Shown here piece by piece: positions 31,121 to 42,343 of a stretch of DNA of 64,000 nt. The number at the start of each line of letters is the position of its first letter. Position 1 is the stretch's first letter. Both the position numbers and the translations under genes were made by a program. Source of the DNA: Phaseolus vulgaris (lineage: Eukaryota > Streptophyta > Magnoliopsida > Fabales > Fabaceae); NCBI RefSeq assembly GCF_000499845.2, contig NW_027174109.1:124001-188000 (forward strand), written 5' to 3'. The notes below the pieces were generated by a model. That model saw nothing but the letters and a program-made list of their open reading frames with translations, did no database searches and was not told where the DNA came from.

Positions 31121-31139
31121 GGCCCCACGGTGGGCGCCA
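31121..31139 (-). promoter_or_regulatory. G3 primer binding site
   Basis: Minus-strand TGGCGCCCACCGTGGGGCC starts two bases inside the 5' LTR end (ACA-TT-TGG). The same 19-mer follows both LTR copies of the G4 family. TGG pairs with a tRNA CCA end; I do not assign the tRNA. Confidence 0.85.
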
Positions 31140-31141
31140 AA

Positions 31142-32328
31142 TGTTCCGTCCGGTTGACCGGGACGTCTTCGTGCGCGACGTCAACCGTCAGCTAGGGACT
31201 CCTTCCCACTGGTTGCCCGTGGATTCCTGCAAAAAAGAGGACAAAAAGGCGCCCTAGCAGCCGTTTGCACTCCGACGCTCAAGTCAGCCAGCAAGAAACA
31301 CCAAAACTGTTCACCTACGTCTCTGAGCACCGCGTATGGCACTCTGAAGGTGATAAAAAGAACTGTGTATATGTGTGTGTCTTTTCTCCCTCAGGCAAAG
31401 ATCTTTCCCCAGTCCCTTGTACGCAACCTTAAGCACGAGCAAGCAACTAGAGAGTTCTTTGGTAAATTTCCCAAAAGTTCGAACCCCTTTTCCAACATTC
31501 TCCGCGCTATTTAAACTACCCAAGCATTTAAAGCGCCTTAAAGCGCTTTTAATCACAAACGTAACGCACTCATTAAAGCGTTTAATTAGAAAACGTAGCG
31601 CATTTAAGACGTTGACACGCTTGGGAGCCATCATAGTACCTGAACGCTCGAAACGGAAACTGTATTGAATGACTTTAATTACCTGGCACCTGACTGGGGG
31701 GTGTTTCTATTCTGACATGGCTGTCGTACACGTGGAGGGCCTCACGACGCCATGACCCCATCTGGGGGCGTTTCCACGTGTGAGTCTTCCTGCTTGGGAG
31801 TGCTACTGTGCTAGGGGTGACTTTTTGGGTGCCAACTCATGCCCCCAATTATCTAGTCACTTACTTTGAGAGCGTATCTGCCTTCCTCTCGTACCCTGCA
31901 CCCGGCTACCCTGGGCGTGACCTTCCTCTTGAGTCGTATCTATCCCAAGGGCGTCTCGGGGGCGGCAGGAGTACTTCACGAGTCAGGCTGCCCTACACTG
32001 GTGCTATTACTATGGCCTTGAAGCCACCTTTTCCTTCTCTTTATCACTGCCCCGGGTTATCAGGACCTGAGGCCTCCCCACGGCGTTGCTCCCTCCATGG
32101 TCTTTCCTACCCATGGGTATCGGGGAACCATACTGTGATCGCCTTGCTTTAGTACTTTTTGAGCTGGAGACGCCCTGGTTGGGCGACACCTTCACCCAGG
32201 CGACGCCTGGCCTTGGCGACGCTTCCTCTTGGCCTCTCTCCACCTAGGCGACGCCTCGCGTTGGCGTTGACTCTCCAGTCGTTGACTTTGACCTTGACTT
32301 AGTCAACGCCTGGATACGGGACGGTACA
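31142..32328 (-). repeat. G3 5' LTR
   Basis: Partner of 18790-19976. The promoter for the sense RNA should lie here; on the minus strand a TTTAAATA stretch occurs near 31507-31515. Hairpin module at 32089-32127. Confidence 0.95.
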
Positions 32329-32333
32329 GGAAT

Positions 32334-32930
32334 TTAGACTAAAGAAACTATACTCAATTTTTGAGAGAGCATTGGAGAGCTTTGTGCCTTCTTCACTAGT
32401 CTTATCTTGATGGTTCCATGATTACCTCAAGTGCCAGCTTGCACACTTATCTTGGAGTCTCCATCCTCCTAGTGGCGTGATAATCCAACCATTCTTCCAT
32501 CTTCATGAGCTTTCTCTTCTCCTTCCTTCCTTCTCTTTTGATATTCATGTCTTAAGCTTGTGTTCTTGTATTTTGGTTCGGAATTTGCATTTTTCAGCTG
32601 CTGTTCTTCTTCTTTTCTATGTTTTGGTTCGGTGCTTTTATAATTCCAGCACTCTTATTCAGTTTTCTTGCCTTTTAATTCATTTTGTTCGGTTCATTGT
32701 TGTTCTTTTTCAATTCTATTCGGTGCATTTGCTTATTCTTTCACTTTAATCGGTTCAATTTGACTATAATTGGAACTTCCATATGAGTTTGGATTTGGTG
32801 CTAGTTTTGGTGAGTTCTTGACTTAGAACATTGATCCAATTCTAAGAAAAAGTGCCTAACTATTGTCCAACTCAAGTTGATTCCTAAGAAGGTCAAGAAT
32901 CATTCTAATTGTGCTAGTGGAATCATATCA
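32334..32930 (+). repeat. E2 3' LTR, right part
   Basis: Resumes the LTR after G3 (duplicated GGAAT at 32329-32333), beginning with the TTAGACTAAAGAAAC seen at 4876-4890. AT-rich, no coding. It ends AATCATATCA, matching the end of the E3 LTR at 16296 (AATCACATCA). Confidence 0.9.
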
Positions 32931-32935
32931 CTCAG

Positions 32936-33444
32936 GCTTCCCTTCACCCGTTTTGAACGGGAGCTATTAACCGAGCTTAACATTGCCGCTGCCCAGATCC
33001 ATCCCAACAGCTGGGCATTCGTGCTGGCATTCCAAATCATGTGCACGCACTTGGGACTACCGGGCTCGGTAGACGTCTTCCTTTTCTTGTTCGAGGCCAA
33101 GAATCCTGGAGACCGCCCCTGGGTGAGCTTAAATGGGATTGTTGGGAGGTCGATCCTCTCTATCTTCCAGCAATCTTACAAAGATTGGAAAGGAAAGTTC
33201 GTCCAAGTACGCCAAAACGATCAAGACCCCTCGCTGCTCGATGGCTTTCCCTTGTACTGGGTAAACAAGGGAAGTAAGGACTCCAAAGAAAACTTCAGAA
33301 GGCCAAGAAGTCCTGACAACATGGGCGAGTTGGACAAGGATCTATGCCTCTTCTGGAAGAGAGTAGCAGCCTCCAACATCACCTTTCCCACCTCCGCAAT
33401 AATCTCCTTCGAGTTCCTCGAGGGCCAACTCGAAGCTCACATAG
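32936..33444 (+). pseudogene. G1 antisense gene, exon 2 second part
   Basis: Continues from 4393: LPFTRFERELLTELN, then QIHPNSWAF, VDVFLFLFEAK, VSLNGI.GRSIL, DWKGKF and LDGFPLYW, the same order of blocks as in the other five copies in the window. It ends at LEAHI plus one base, where the 5' splice site ATAG|GTCAAC (33444/33445) sits. The coding intron runs 33445-33646 with acceptor CTGTGCAG; phase is 1, as in the other copies. Separated from its first half by 28.5 kb of E2. Confidence 0.85.
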
Positions 33445-33646
33445 GTCAACACTTACCTCGACATTTAGGTTTTCGTCTTGTGTTGGAGTTGATTGTGCAT
33501 CTCTGTTATCTATCATTGGGCGTCCTGTTTGTTGCGCACTGGACTTGGTTCTTAATTCATGCACCATTTGTTTGCATCATTCGCACACGTACTCGCATAT
33601 TTCACCTTTGCCTTTGCGCTTATTTGTATATTTTTACCCTGTGCAG

Positions 33647-35109
33647 ATCTTATGTTGGGCAAAGGCAAATTAGCTGAACTGAGGGCGCTCGCCCGAACCC
33701 ACAAGTTGGCGTCAGGTTCTCAAACCGTGTCCAACTCGGTGGTGGAGATCGCCGCTGCCCAGGGCAGGTCGCCCCCTCAAGGCCAAGCTCCTCCAGAGGC
33801 ACTGCCCGCCCCTCAACGAAAGAAGCTCATCTTAAGGAAACCAAATAGGAAAACTCCTCAAGTGGTTCAAGAAGATGAAGATGAGGATGATGAGGCGACT
33901 GAGGACGGCCTTGTCACCAAAAGGAAAAGGGTGGCACCTTCTTCACCACCCGCTCTCCCAACACCAACACCGCCCTCTCCCCTAGCTCCAACACCGTCGG
34001 TCCAAGCAATACCCTTGGCAGCTGCGCTTCCTGAGGTTGAAGGCAACGAGCCCTACTTCATGGAGAACCCTCCTAGTGCCTCCACGCCATTCGTATCTGC
34101 TGGAGAGGGTCCTCCTTCAACTGCCTCAATCGCTGAAGCTGCACCAGGTGGGGATGAAGGCGCTCACAACTCACACAACTCACCAATACTCATAACCGAG
34201 TCCCCCACTTCACCACCACGCCAGGAAGCCCAACTTCATCCACCAATTCAAGAGGGTGGTGGTGAGAGTCAGCACCAGGCTCCTTCAGCACCTCCACCAA
34301 CAGCAGCTGCAAGCCTGCCCCCCGTGGTCAAAGAAATCTGGGGGCCCTTCACAGCTAAACTCAAAATGATGGCAGAGGACCTCCCCTCAATCATAACAAA
34401 GGCTGTGGAGAGCTCCAACAAGAAACTTCAGGACGAGATCTCCGCATTCCAAGAGGAGAATCGCCTGATAAGGATCGAGGCGGAAAAGCTGTCTTGCAAC
34501 CTGATGATGGCGGAGATTGATCACTCAAGGGTGGAGGACGCCATGAGTGCCGAGTAGAAGGTTGCGCGCAAAGAGGCCTCCGATCTGCGCCAGAAGCTGC
34601 ACCTCCTAGCTCAAGAGAAAATCGAGCTGGAGAGCAAGCTGGTTCCTTACAGGCTTAAGGTGGCCAACTTGGAGGCATCGATGAAAGAGGATGCAGCCAA
34701 GGTGGAGAACCTTGAGAAGAGATCGGCTGATCGGGAGGTTCTCCTTGGAAAGGTCGAGAGGGAGAGGGACGATGCCGTGGACGAGCTCGCCAAGGCTCGA
34801 GAGGAAAACGAGAAGATTGCTGCAGAGCTGGCCCAGGCGCGGGGCGAAGGCAAGAAGGTTGCTGACGACCTTGCTCAGGCTCGTGGGGAAACTGAAGAAC
34901 TGAAGAAGCGAGCTGATGAGCTGAAGCAGCAAACCGAGGGGCTCAAAAAACAAAACGAAGAGCTTGAACTGAGCTCCGCCGAAGTCCTTGCCGCCAAATT
35001 CGACGCCGCCCTGGAGCAAGTCGCCTGCCAGTACCCCGAGCTCGACCTCTCCATGGTGTCGATATGTAACGAAGTGGTGGATGGGAAGATCATGCCTTCT
35101 GAAGAGTAG
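33647..35109 (+). pseudogene. G1 antisense gene, exon 3 (Pro-rich plus coiled coil)
   Basis: After splicing the junction reads I-D-L-M-L-G-K-G-K. A basic patch and a Pro/Ser-rich region (33750-34330) with a short acidic run EDEDEDDE come first. A long heptad-rich coiled coil follows (34380-35020: KLQDEISAFQEENR, then LAKAREENEKIAAELAQARG repeats). The end is LEQVACQYPELDLS and VVDGKIMPSEE, a C-terminal signature shared with the other long copies. A single in-frame TAG at 34555-34557 interrupts the coiled coil; downstream coding stays in the same frame, so this is a recent nonsense change. No membrane segment or signal peptide. Confidence 0.82.
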
Positions 35110-36502
35110 TCGTCTCCCTCCATCCCTTATTCCCTGGGACCCAATGCTTGTTCCCTTTTGTACAAACTTTTCCTGTGATAACTTTTTCTTTTCTTCTTAT
35201 GCATTCGAGCTGATACCACCTTTATTATAAATTTTTCCGCTCTCGCAGATGGTCTCTCTGTTTACTTTGCTTCTCCTAGTAGAAACCGCTTAAATAAATT
35301 AACTTCGCGACTCTGCAGGCTCAATCGTTTACTTACTGCTTCAAACTCGAGCAAACTATCAACTTTCAAACGATGGCATTTTAATAACTTGTGAACTTAA
35401 GGCAACGAACTTCAGTGTGAAACTACTTACTAAACAGCAAGTTTCAATCCAACTGATAGTTTAAGATATAGTTCACCTGATCTGCTCCATCAAAATGGGC
35501 CCTTACTCTGGCCATCGCCCGAACTTCTTCTGATCGCCATAGGGACCCGGCGACATAAGCCCCCTTTTGCCTTCGTAACTTGGCTATTGGTCCCTCATCT
35601 GGGGGGTAGAGGCACCTTTCAGATCCTTTTCTACCTCCCTGAGTTTCAGAACAATAAGCCAGATAGCTAGGCGTTCTCTTCGAACCTACCTTAGCCATCC
35701 TTTAAACTTCTTCCGCCCTCCACACCGTACCTGAACTCGTTCGAGACGAGAAGGATTTTATCTTGCCTGAACTCGTTTGACGGCGAGAAGGTCTTTATCT
35801 TGCCTCGACGGCGAGAAGGTCTTTATCTTGCCTGAACTTGCTCGACGGCGAGAAGGTTTTTATCTTGCCTGAACTCGCTCGACGGCGAGAAGGTCTTTAT
35901 CTTGCCTGAACTCGCTCGACGGCGAGAAGGTCTTTATCTTTATCTTGCCTGAACTCGCTCGACGGCGAGAAGATCTTTATCTTGCCTGAACTCGCTCGAC
36001 GGCGAGAAGGTCTTTATCTGATGCCTCTACTTTGCCCAGGGATTACATCTCCTCTTCCCTGGATGCATTGAGCACTTTTAACTTGTTCTCGCCTGCACTC
36101 GCACAAAGTCAAGGAGAACTTTAATCTCTTTCTCGCCTCAGGACGCACGAGGGCGTTGAGGTCTTTTAAACGTTGTTGGTGCCTCCGATCTCCGAAAGAC
36201 GATGAGGACTTTTATCTTTAACTGTGCCGCCGATCGCCGAAAAGCGATGGGGACTTAAAAACTTTTTAGAAAGCATGCAGCATATCTTCAAACTTGCGTT
36301 AAATCACATACGAGTGACAAGGTCTTTTCTAAAACTTTCGAAACAATCGAGCATGCAATCTTAGAAACTTTAATCTTAAAAAACTCTTATTTATTGGGTG
36401 GCTTCATTATAAACCCTCCTTAGGGAAAAAAGAGTGCCCCCTTCAAACTGTTTTAACAGAAAGCTTGCAAAACTCTTCGTGTTTGTTTTTACTTGCAAAG
36501 CT
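35110..36502. other. G1 spacer between antisense gene and integrase
   Basis: No gene seen. AT-rich 3'UTR of the antisense gene (35110-35730), a 37-bp tandem array (35730-36019), degenerate relatives of the same words (GCGAGAAGG, TCGCCGAAAAGCGATGGGGA) to about 36250, and the conserved post-pol block at 36391-36441 (minus strand CACTCTTTTTT, hairpin CCCT-AAGG-AGGG, then T run, and AATAAATAAG). Confidence 0.65.
35730..36019. repeat. G1 37-bp tandem repeat
   Basis: About eight copies of a 37-bp unit containing GAAGGTCTTTATCTTGCCTG and AACTCGCTCGACGGCGA; one copy is shortened and one carries an extra TTTATC. It sits 3' of the antisense gene, between two convergent transcription units. Confidence 0.9.
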
Positions 36503-37947
36503 TCAACTGTAATATAACTTGAGGTGCGTGGCGTTCCAAGTGCGAGGAGTCGCCCCTCCTTCCAATGTTTCTAAGCGGTAAGCGCCGTTCCCGAGCGCCT
36601 TGGTTATTCTGAACGGTCCCGTCCACTTAGGCGACAACTTGTTCTCCATCTCGTACTGGTGGGCCTTCCTCATCACCAGGTCGCCTTCTTTAAACTGCCT
36701 TGGCATCACCTTCGAGTTATACCTTCGTTCAATCCTTCTTTTCACTGCCTCGACTTTTACTCTCGCCTCCTCCCTGACCTCATCCAGCAAATTCAGATTC
36801 AACCTTTTTTCCTCATTCGAGTCTTCCGCTACAAAGTTCTGGAATCTCGGCGAGCTCTCCTGGATTTCTACTGGAATCATTGCGTCGCATCCATAGACCA
36901 AGCTAAACGGGGTCTCATGGGTTCCCGACTGCTCGGTGGTGTGGTATGCCCAAACTATGCGGGGTACCTCCTCAGCCCACGATCCCTGGCGGACTCTACT
37001 TGGCCATTTGTCTGAGGGTGCTCGACGGATGCAAATACCTGTTGAATTCCCACCTCTTCGCACAGCTTCTTCAACAGGTGACTTGCAAACTGAGTCCCGT
37101 TGTCTGACACCAGGCGCTTAGGCACACCAAACCGACACACGATGTTCTTCCACACAAAGCTCTCGATCTTGTGTGCGGTGATCTGGGCTACTGGTTCTGC
37201 TTCGATCCACTTGGTTAAATATTCAATTGCCACCACCAAGTACTTCATCTGCCTGATCGCCAATGGGAAAGGTCCCAGAATGTCGATCCCCCTCGTATGA
37301 AATGGCTAAGGGCTGTAAATCGACTTTAACTCTTTTGGAGACGCTTTATGCCAATCGTCGTGCTGCTGACATTGCTTGCAACACTGTGCATACTTCTTGC
37401 AGTCCTCCCTCATTGTTGGCCAGTAGTAACCTGCACGGAGGGTTCTTGCGGCCAGAGCTCGACCCCCGACGTGACTTCCACATATCCCTTCATGGAGCTC
37501 GGCCATAATTCTTGTACATTTCTCTCCGTGCACACATTCCAGGAGTGGATGTGTGAACCCAAACCTATACAACTCGCCATCAATCATTGTGAACTTGCTG
37601 GAGTTCTTCTTTATCTTCCTGGCCTCCGTCGGATCCAGCAGGAGAAGGCCATCTGCCAGGCATCGCTGGTACTGTGTTATCCACGTGTCTGGCTCATGGG
37701 TAGCGCAGACCTGCGTCATGTTCACCCTCTCCCCCCGACATGCTCTTATTCTCGGCGATCTCAAGGTTTCCTGAGTCAAAGACCTGTGACTCCTCGCCGC
37801 TTTCTCCGTCGACTTGCTTATTTGAAGAACCAGGTGGTCTGCCACAAATGCCCTAGGCGTCTTCAGAGTTTCTTGGATCACCGTCCTCTTCCTACCCCCC
37901 TTGCTCGAACTGGCGAGCTTAGCTAGCAAGTCTGCTCGGGCATTCTG
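36503..37947 (-). pseudogene. G1 end of second RNase H and integrase
   Basis: Zinc domain (LHEGICGSHVGGR...CCKQCQQH), core (RFGVPKRLVSDNGTQF, QTNGQVES), then a deletion and frame change right after VESA (near 36955-37015) that removes the segment before GSWAEEVPRIVWAYHTT, then the C-terminal tail to WNATHLKLYYS. In-frame TAG at 37306-37308 replaces the Trp of the SPWPFHTWGID block, whose second Trp is also changed to Arg. Another TAG at 37948-37950. Confidence 0.88.
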
Positions 37948-38553
37948 CTATCTGGGCACATGTACCACTTCAAAGGAGGCAAAAGAAACCTTCAATTCTT
38001 GTACGTACGCTAAGTAAGCCGCCATTTGTGGATCCTTGGCCTGGAACTCGCCTGTTACTTGTCCCGTGACCAACAGCGAGTCACTCTTAGCCATCAGCAC
38101 CCTAGCTCCCATCTCCTTGGCCAGCAAGATTCCGGCGATCAGCGCCTCATATTCTGCTTGATTGTTGCTAGCTTTGAAGGAAAACCTCAGGGACTGTTCA
38201 ATCAGCACACCGTTGGGCCCTTCCAGGATGACTCCGGCACCGCTACCCTGCTGTTTCGACGATCCGTCCACCGAGAGCACCCAACGAAAATCATCCCCCT
38301 CAACTCGTGCTGCTTTTGACGATAGCTCGACCACAAAATCGGCGAAAATCTGCCCCTTGATCGGACCTCGGGGCTCATACTTGATATCGAACTCCGACAG
38401 CTCCACCGCCCACTTCACCATCCTCCCAGCTACATCAGGCTTCTTCAGGACTTTCTGGATGGGCAAGTCGGTCATCACCAGTATTGTAAAACTGTGAAAA
38501 TAGTGGCGCAACCTCCTCGCCGAAAATACCACAGCCAGTGCAGCTTTCTCCAA
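37948..38553 (-). pseudogene. G1 RNase H and second RNase H
   Basis: ALEKAALAVVFSARRLRHYF, KPDVAGRMVKWAVELSEFDI, KGQIFADFVVELSS, then the second RNase H (FRWVLSVDGSSKQQGSGAG, FKASNNQAEYEALIAGILLAKEMG, KSDSLLVTGQVTGEFQAKD, EVVHVPR). Unlike G2 and G3 there is no stop between the two RNase H domains: the position reads FRW. It is joined to RT by a one-base loss near 38568. Confidence 0.87.
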
Positions 38554-38564
38554 GGCCTGATACC

Positions 38565-40403
38565 TTACCTCGGGGCTTGCAACACCTTGCTGACGAAGTA
38601 AATAGGCTTCTGAGCCTGGTCTTGGTCTTGGGCGAGCACCGCACTCACCGCCCTCTCAGTCACAGCAAAATACAACCTGAGAGGGGTTCCCACCAACGGT
38701 TTACACAGAACCGGCGGGCTCGCCAGGTACTCTTTAAGTTTGACGAAGGAGTCTTCACACTCCTTCGTCCAGGCAAACTTATTGTTCCGCCTTAAACACT
38801 GAAAGTACGGATGGCCTTTCTCTCCGCTAGCCGACACGAAACGAGACAGGGCGGCCATCCGACCTGTAAGTTGCTGCACCTCCTTCACGGTAGCTGGGCT
38901 CCTCATCGCCAAGATGGCAGCACACTTATCAGGATTGGCCTCTATTCCTCTTTCAGTTAAGAGGAATCCCAAGAACTTCCCTGCCTCCATGCCAAAAATG
39001 CACTTCTCGGGGTTCAGCTTTAACCTGAACTTGGCGATTGTGGTGAACAACTCCTCCAGGTCCGCAACGTGCCCACTCTTCTCCGGCGAGGTCACGACCA
39101 TATCATCCACGTACGCTTGCACATTCTTTCCCAGCATTGGTGCAAGTACCCTATCCATCAACCTTTGGTACGTGGCCCCCGCGTTCTTCAGCCCAAAGGG
39201 CATCACCTTGTAGCAGTAGCACGATCTCTCGGTCATGAAGGCGGTCTTCTCTTCATCCATGGGATGCATCTTTATCTGGTTGTACCCCGAGAAGGTGTCC
39301 AGGAAACTCAGCAACTTGCACCCTGCAGCACTGTCGACCAGGGCGTCTATGCTTGGCAAAGGATACGAATCCTTTGGGCAAGCCTTGTTCAGGTCAGTGA
39401 AATCGACGCACATGCGCCACTTCCCATTGCTTTTCTTCACCAGCACGACATTGGCCAACCACTCAGGGTACTGGACTTCCCTGATATGGCCTGCGGCTAG
39501 GAGCTTTTGTGTTTCATCCCTGATCGCCTGCCTTCTCTCCTCGTTAAACTTCCTTCTTCTCTGTCGCACTGGTCTGACCTGGTTGTCCATTGCTAGATGG
39601 TGGCACAAGAAGTCGGGGTCGATTCCCGGCATGTCTGAAGCAGACCATGCAAAAGCATCCAGATGCCGCTCTATCACCTTGGCGATCTGGTCTTGGAGCT
39701 CAGCCTCCAAGGATCTTCCCAGCTTGAAAACCTTTCCCCCGATCTCCCTTTCGAGCCACTCCTCGACGGGTTTGGGTCTAGCTTTCCTGGCGATCACCGC
39801 CCTGGCGATTCCCAGTTCCCTCGCTTCCTCTGGGCGGTTCCTCGCCTCTTCTTTCCGATCGGCGTGCTCTCCCCCAGCCTCAACATCCAGCACGGTGACA
39901 TCGCCTCCGACGGCCACCCCCATCGCCGCATCAATAACTCGCCATTCTGTCGGCCTGGGCTTCACACCGGGAGGCGGCGGCGTTGTGATGTAACTTACTG
40001 ACCTCTTATTCTTGAGGCTATTCTCATAGCATTTCTTCGCTTCCTTCTGGTCAGATTTGATGGTGATCACCACCCCTTCCATCGACGACAACTTCACCTT
40101 TATGTGCCTGGTCGAGGGCACAGCTCCTGTTCTGTTGAGTGTTGGCCTTCCCAACAGGATGTTATATGCTGAGGGAGCATTCACGACGAGGTACTTGATT
40201 TTCTCCGTCCTCGAGCCCGCCTCATCCGTGAATGTAGTTCTTAATTCTATGTACCCCCTGACCTCCACCTGATCGCCAGCGAACCCATACAAGCACCCTC
40301 CATAGGGCCTCAGCTGGTCAAGGGGCAATTGCAGCTGCGTCAAAGTCGGCCGAGCTTCCCTGGTCCACCAGAACCCTGTGGACCTTCCTCCCCGCTGTGA
40401 CAA
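38565..40403 (-). pseudogene. G1 protease end and reverse transcriptase
   Basis: From just after the protease Asp: LRPYGGCLYGFAGDQVEVRGYIELRTTF, LLGRPTLNRTGA, then FAWSASDMPGIDPDFLCHHL, CVDFTDLNKACPKDSYPLPSID, YNQIKMHP, FGLKNAGATYQRLMDRVL, and the catalytic AYVDDMVVTSPE. RT itself is open. Frame is lost at 38565 before RNase H and at the protease (40318-40403), where several codons after DQGSSAD are missing. Confidence 0.88.
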
Positions 40404-41250
40404 ACGAGATGACTATAGGATCGTTGTCATGAGGCACAACGTCCATGAGATCTTCTCTTGTGAACGTGATGTCCACATCTGGCGAGTGGTCCTCGAACAT
40501 GTCCACCGTCATCACAGACCTTGCATACTTCTTCCTCTGTGACGCGGTGCATCCACCACCCGAGAAACCTCCTGCGATGGTTTGGATCTCTCCATGAGTG
40601 GGCATCTCATGCTGCTGAGCCTCACCACCTGCCGGCTGGGAGCTCGACGCGCCCCCCGTTCTCCTGTCCAGCAGGTAATCATTCAAGAAACCGCTCTTGA
40701 CCAGGTCGTCGAACTGGTATCCCAATGCCAAACATGAATCGACAGTGTGACCAAAACCCTGGTGGAATTCGCACCAGGCGTCTGGCTTTGGTCCTAACAC
40801 CTTGTCGCCCACTTTCTCGGGTGCCTTGAGCCTAGCTGCTATATTGGGGATGGCGATCAGGTCCGCCAACCCCATGACAAACTTATGCTTTGGTGGGCGA
40901 TTGTACTCCCTGGGGCGCCCTGGGCCCCTGCCCTTCTTTTTCCTTGGATCATAAGGATGGCGGGTCTTTTGATCCCTCTTGGCCGCCGCTGTCTCCAGCA
41001 CCCTCTGTGGCTGGATCCTGGTCTGGGCACGTGGCCTAGCGGGGGCCACGCTCCCTCTCTTCTTAGCGACCTCACTCTCATCGGCGATGTGGGCCACCGC
41101 AAGTCGCCTAACCTCAGCAAACGTGGCGGGGTGAGCCCTTATCAGTGCCTCGCAGAAAGGTCCCGCCAGCACGCCCTTTTTGAAGGCGTATACCAGCATC
41201 TCTTCGTCCTTGGCTGGCGAGCAGACCATCTGCGCTCCAAAGCGATTCAA
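40318..41250 (-). pseudogene. G1 gag C-terminal half, knuckle and protease start
   Basis: NRFGAQMVCSPAKDEEMLVYAFKKG, GPFCEALIRAHPATFAEVRRLA, a basic linker (RDQKTRHPYDPRKKKGRGPG), WCEFHQGFGHTVDSC knuckle, PTHGEIQTIAGGFSGGGCTAS, then protease VLVDQGSSAD, where the frame is lost. A TAG near 41273 separates it from the upstream gag core (Gln codon in the relatives). Confidence 0.86.
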
Positions 41251-41861
41251 GTAGTCCCTGAGGGACTCTCCCTAGTACTGCCTTATGTCGAATAGGTCAT
41301 AAGACACCCTAGGTGGCGCCTTGTTCACTATGTACTGCTCGACGAAAAGCTTCGAAAACTGCTGGAAATTGGTTATGTGACCTGTAGGCAGGCTCACAAA
41401 CCATTCCAGCGCTGTTCCCTGGAGCGTGCTAACACAACATCCGAGCCTCCTGACAGCATCATCTGCGTGTGGAACGTGGTGAGATGTGCCTCAGGATCCT
41501 CCACGCCGGTGAAAGTAGCTTTCACGGGTACCACACTCGCAGGGATAGGCGTGTCTGTGATCGCCTGTGCAAATGGCATGGGGAAAACGCGAGGTGGCGA
41601 CGACGGTGCGACCTCTTCAGCGACTGGGCGCCCTCTCTGCTCCTGAAGAGCTTGGCGCAACTCCTCGGTCACTTTGCTGAGCTTTTCATTCCTGGCCTGA
41701 GAGGCGACTAGGTCCTCATGCATCTTTGCCTGCTCTATGCGCGAGGCCTCCACATTCGCCTGCAGCGCACGCATGATCTCCATCATCTGCGCCATAGTCA
41801 TGGCGCCTTCAGCAACAACTGGCACAACTGGACTTGAACGGTTGCTTCTCATCTTTCTCAT
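41251..41861 (-). pseudogene. G1 gag N-terminal half
   Basis: MTMAQMMEIMRALQANVEASR begins a coiled coil (IEQAKMHEDLVASQARNEKLSKVTEELRQ in pieces), then FPMPFAQAI, GVEDPEAHLTTFHTQMMLSGGSD of the gag core. A deletion near 41430-41440 removes the KC.MFMSTL stretch and shifts the frame; 41251-41393 still reads gag core in another frame with one TAG. Confidence 0.84.
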
Positions 41862-42343
41862 GAAAACTTAGTAGACCACAAAGAGCGACGAACAAAACCT
41901 CCTTCAGCAACGATCGATCCAGCAATCAACCGGTTAGAACTTCGTAAACTCCAAAGAACTTCCGAGAACGCAATCTCAACAGCAGAAACCTTCGCAGAAA
42001 CTTGCAATCTTAGCACAAACCTACCACTCCTCCACCAAAACTTCTAATTCACCGGTCGAAAATTTGAACGAACGGCGAAGCTTCGATCTCACCGATTGAA
42101 ACTCGCGTAAACGACGAAAAACTTCATCTCACCGAACAAGAACTCAAACAAACGGGGAAAAACCTCAATTCTCCGAACAAAACTTCGAACGAACGGTGGA
42201 AAACACGAATTTACCGAACAAAGCTTGAATGAACGGCGGAAAATGGTTGCACCAGCACACAACCACACAGAAACTGCAGAAACTCCAAGAACTCACGCTG
42301 TGGATGGGGACAGGTTTTACACGGCCCCACGGTGGGCGCCTGA
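41862..42343 (-). other. G1 leader with degenerate repeat and primer binding site
   Basis: Untranslated leader. 42048-42242 holds about four degenerate tandem copies of a 40-45-bp unit with CACCGAACAAAACTT-like and GAACGAACGGCGGAAAA-like words. The primer site is 42323-42340 (minus strand GGCGCCCACCGTGGGGCC); three extra bases (TCA) separate it from the LTR, and the T expected before GGCGCC is A. Confidence 0.7.

Larger units (their letters stand above)
18790..32328 (-). mobile_element. G3: complete Tat-type element, 13.5 kb
   Basis: LTRs 18790-19976 and 31142-32328, both exactly 1187 bp, starting TGTTCC and ending GGTACA, flanked by GGAAT (18785-18789, 32329-32333). No further insertion inside. 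Minus-strand order: primer site, gag, protease, RT, RNase H, second RNase H, integrase; plus-strand antisense genes A and B fill the 5.7 kb between integrase and 3' LTR. About 22 LTR differences by eye. Sense genes carry two frame breaks in gag and three in-frame stops in pol. Confidence 0.96.
4394..32930 (+). mobile_element. E2: Ty3/gypsy element, internally deleted, with two nested Tat insertions
   Basis: Starts TGATGAG at 4394, ends CATATCA at 32930, flanked by CTCAG (4389-4393 and 32931-32935). Its own pieces are 4394-4890 (5' LTR, left part), 16393-18313 (leader and gag), 18314-18789 and 32334-32930 (3' LTR split by G3). The rest of the 5' LTR and most of pol are missing. The 3' LTR sums to about 1.07 kb. 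The two LTR left parts differ by only a handful of substitutions and one 6-bp unit of the GCCCAA run. Confidence 0.9.

Noticed and set aside
3960..35109. Host transposase or host gene captured by the element
   Set aside because: The same gene, with the same introns, is at the same place in four Tat elements, so it belongs to the elements. A host origin long ago is possible but not visible here.
35730..36019. CRISPR array
   Set aside because: The 37-bp units are directly adjoining, without unique spacers, and lie inside a retrotransposon. The same holds for 50763-51050.
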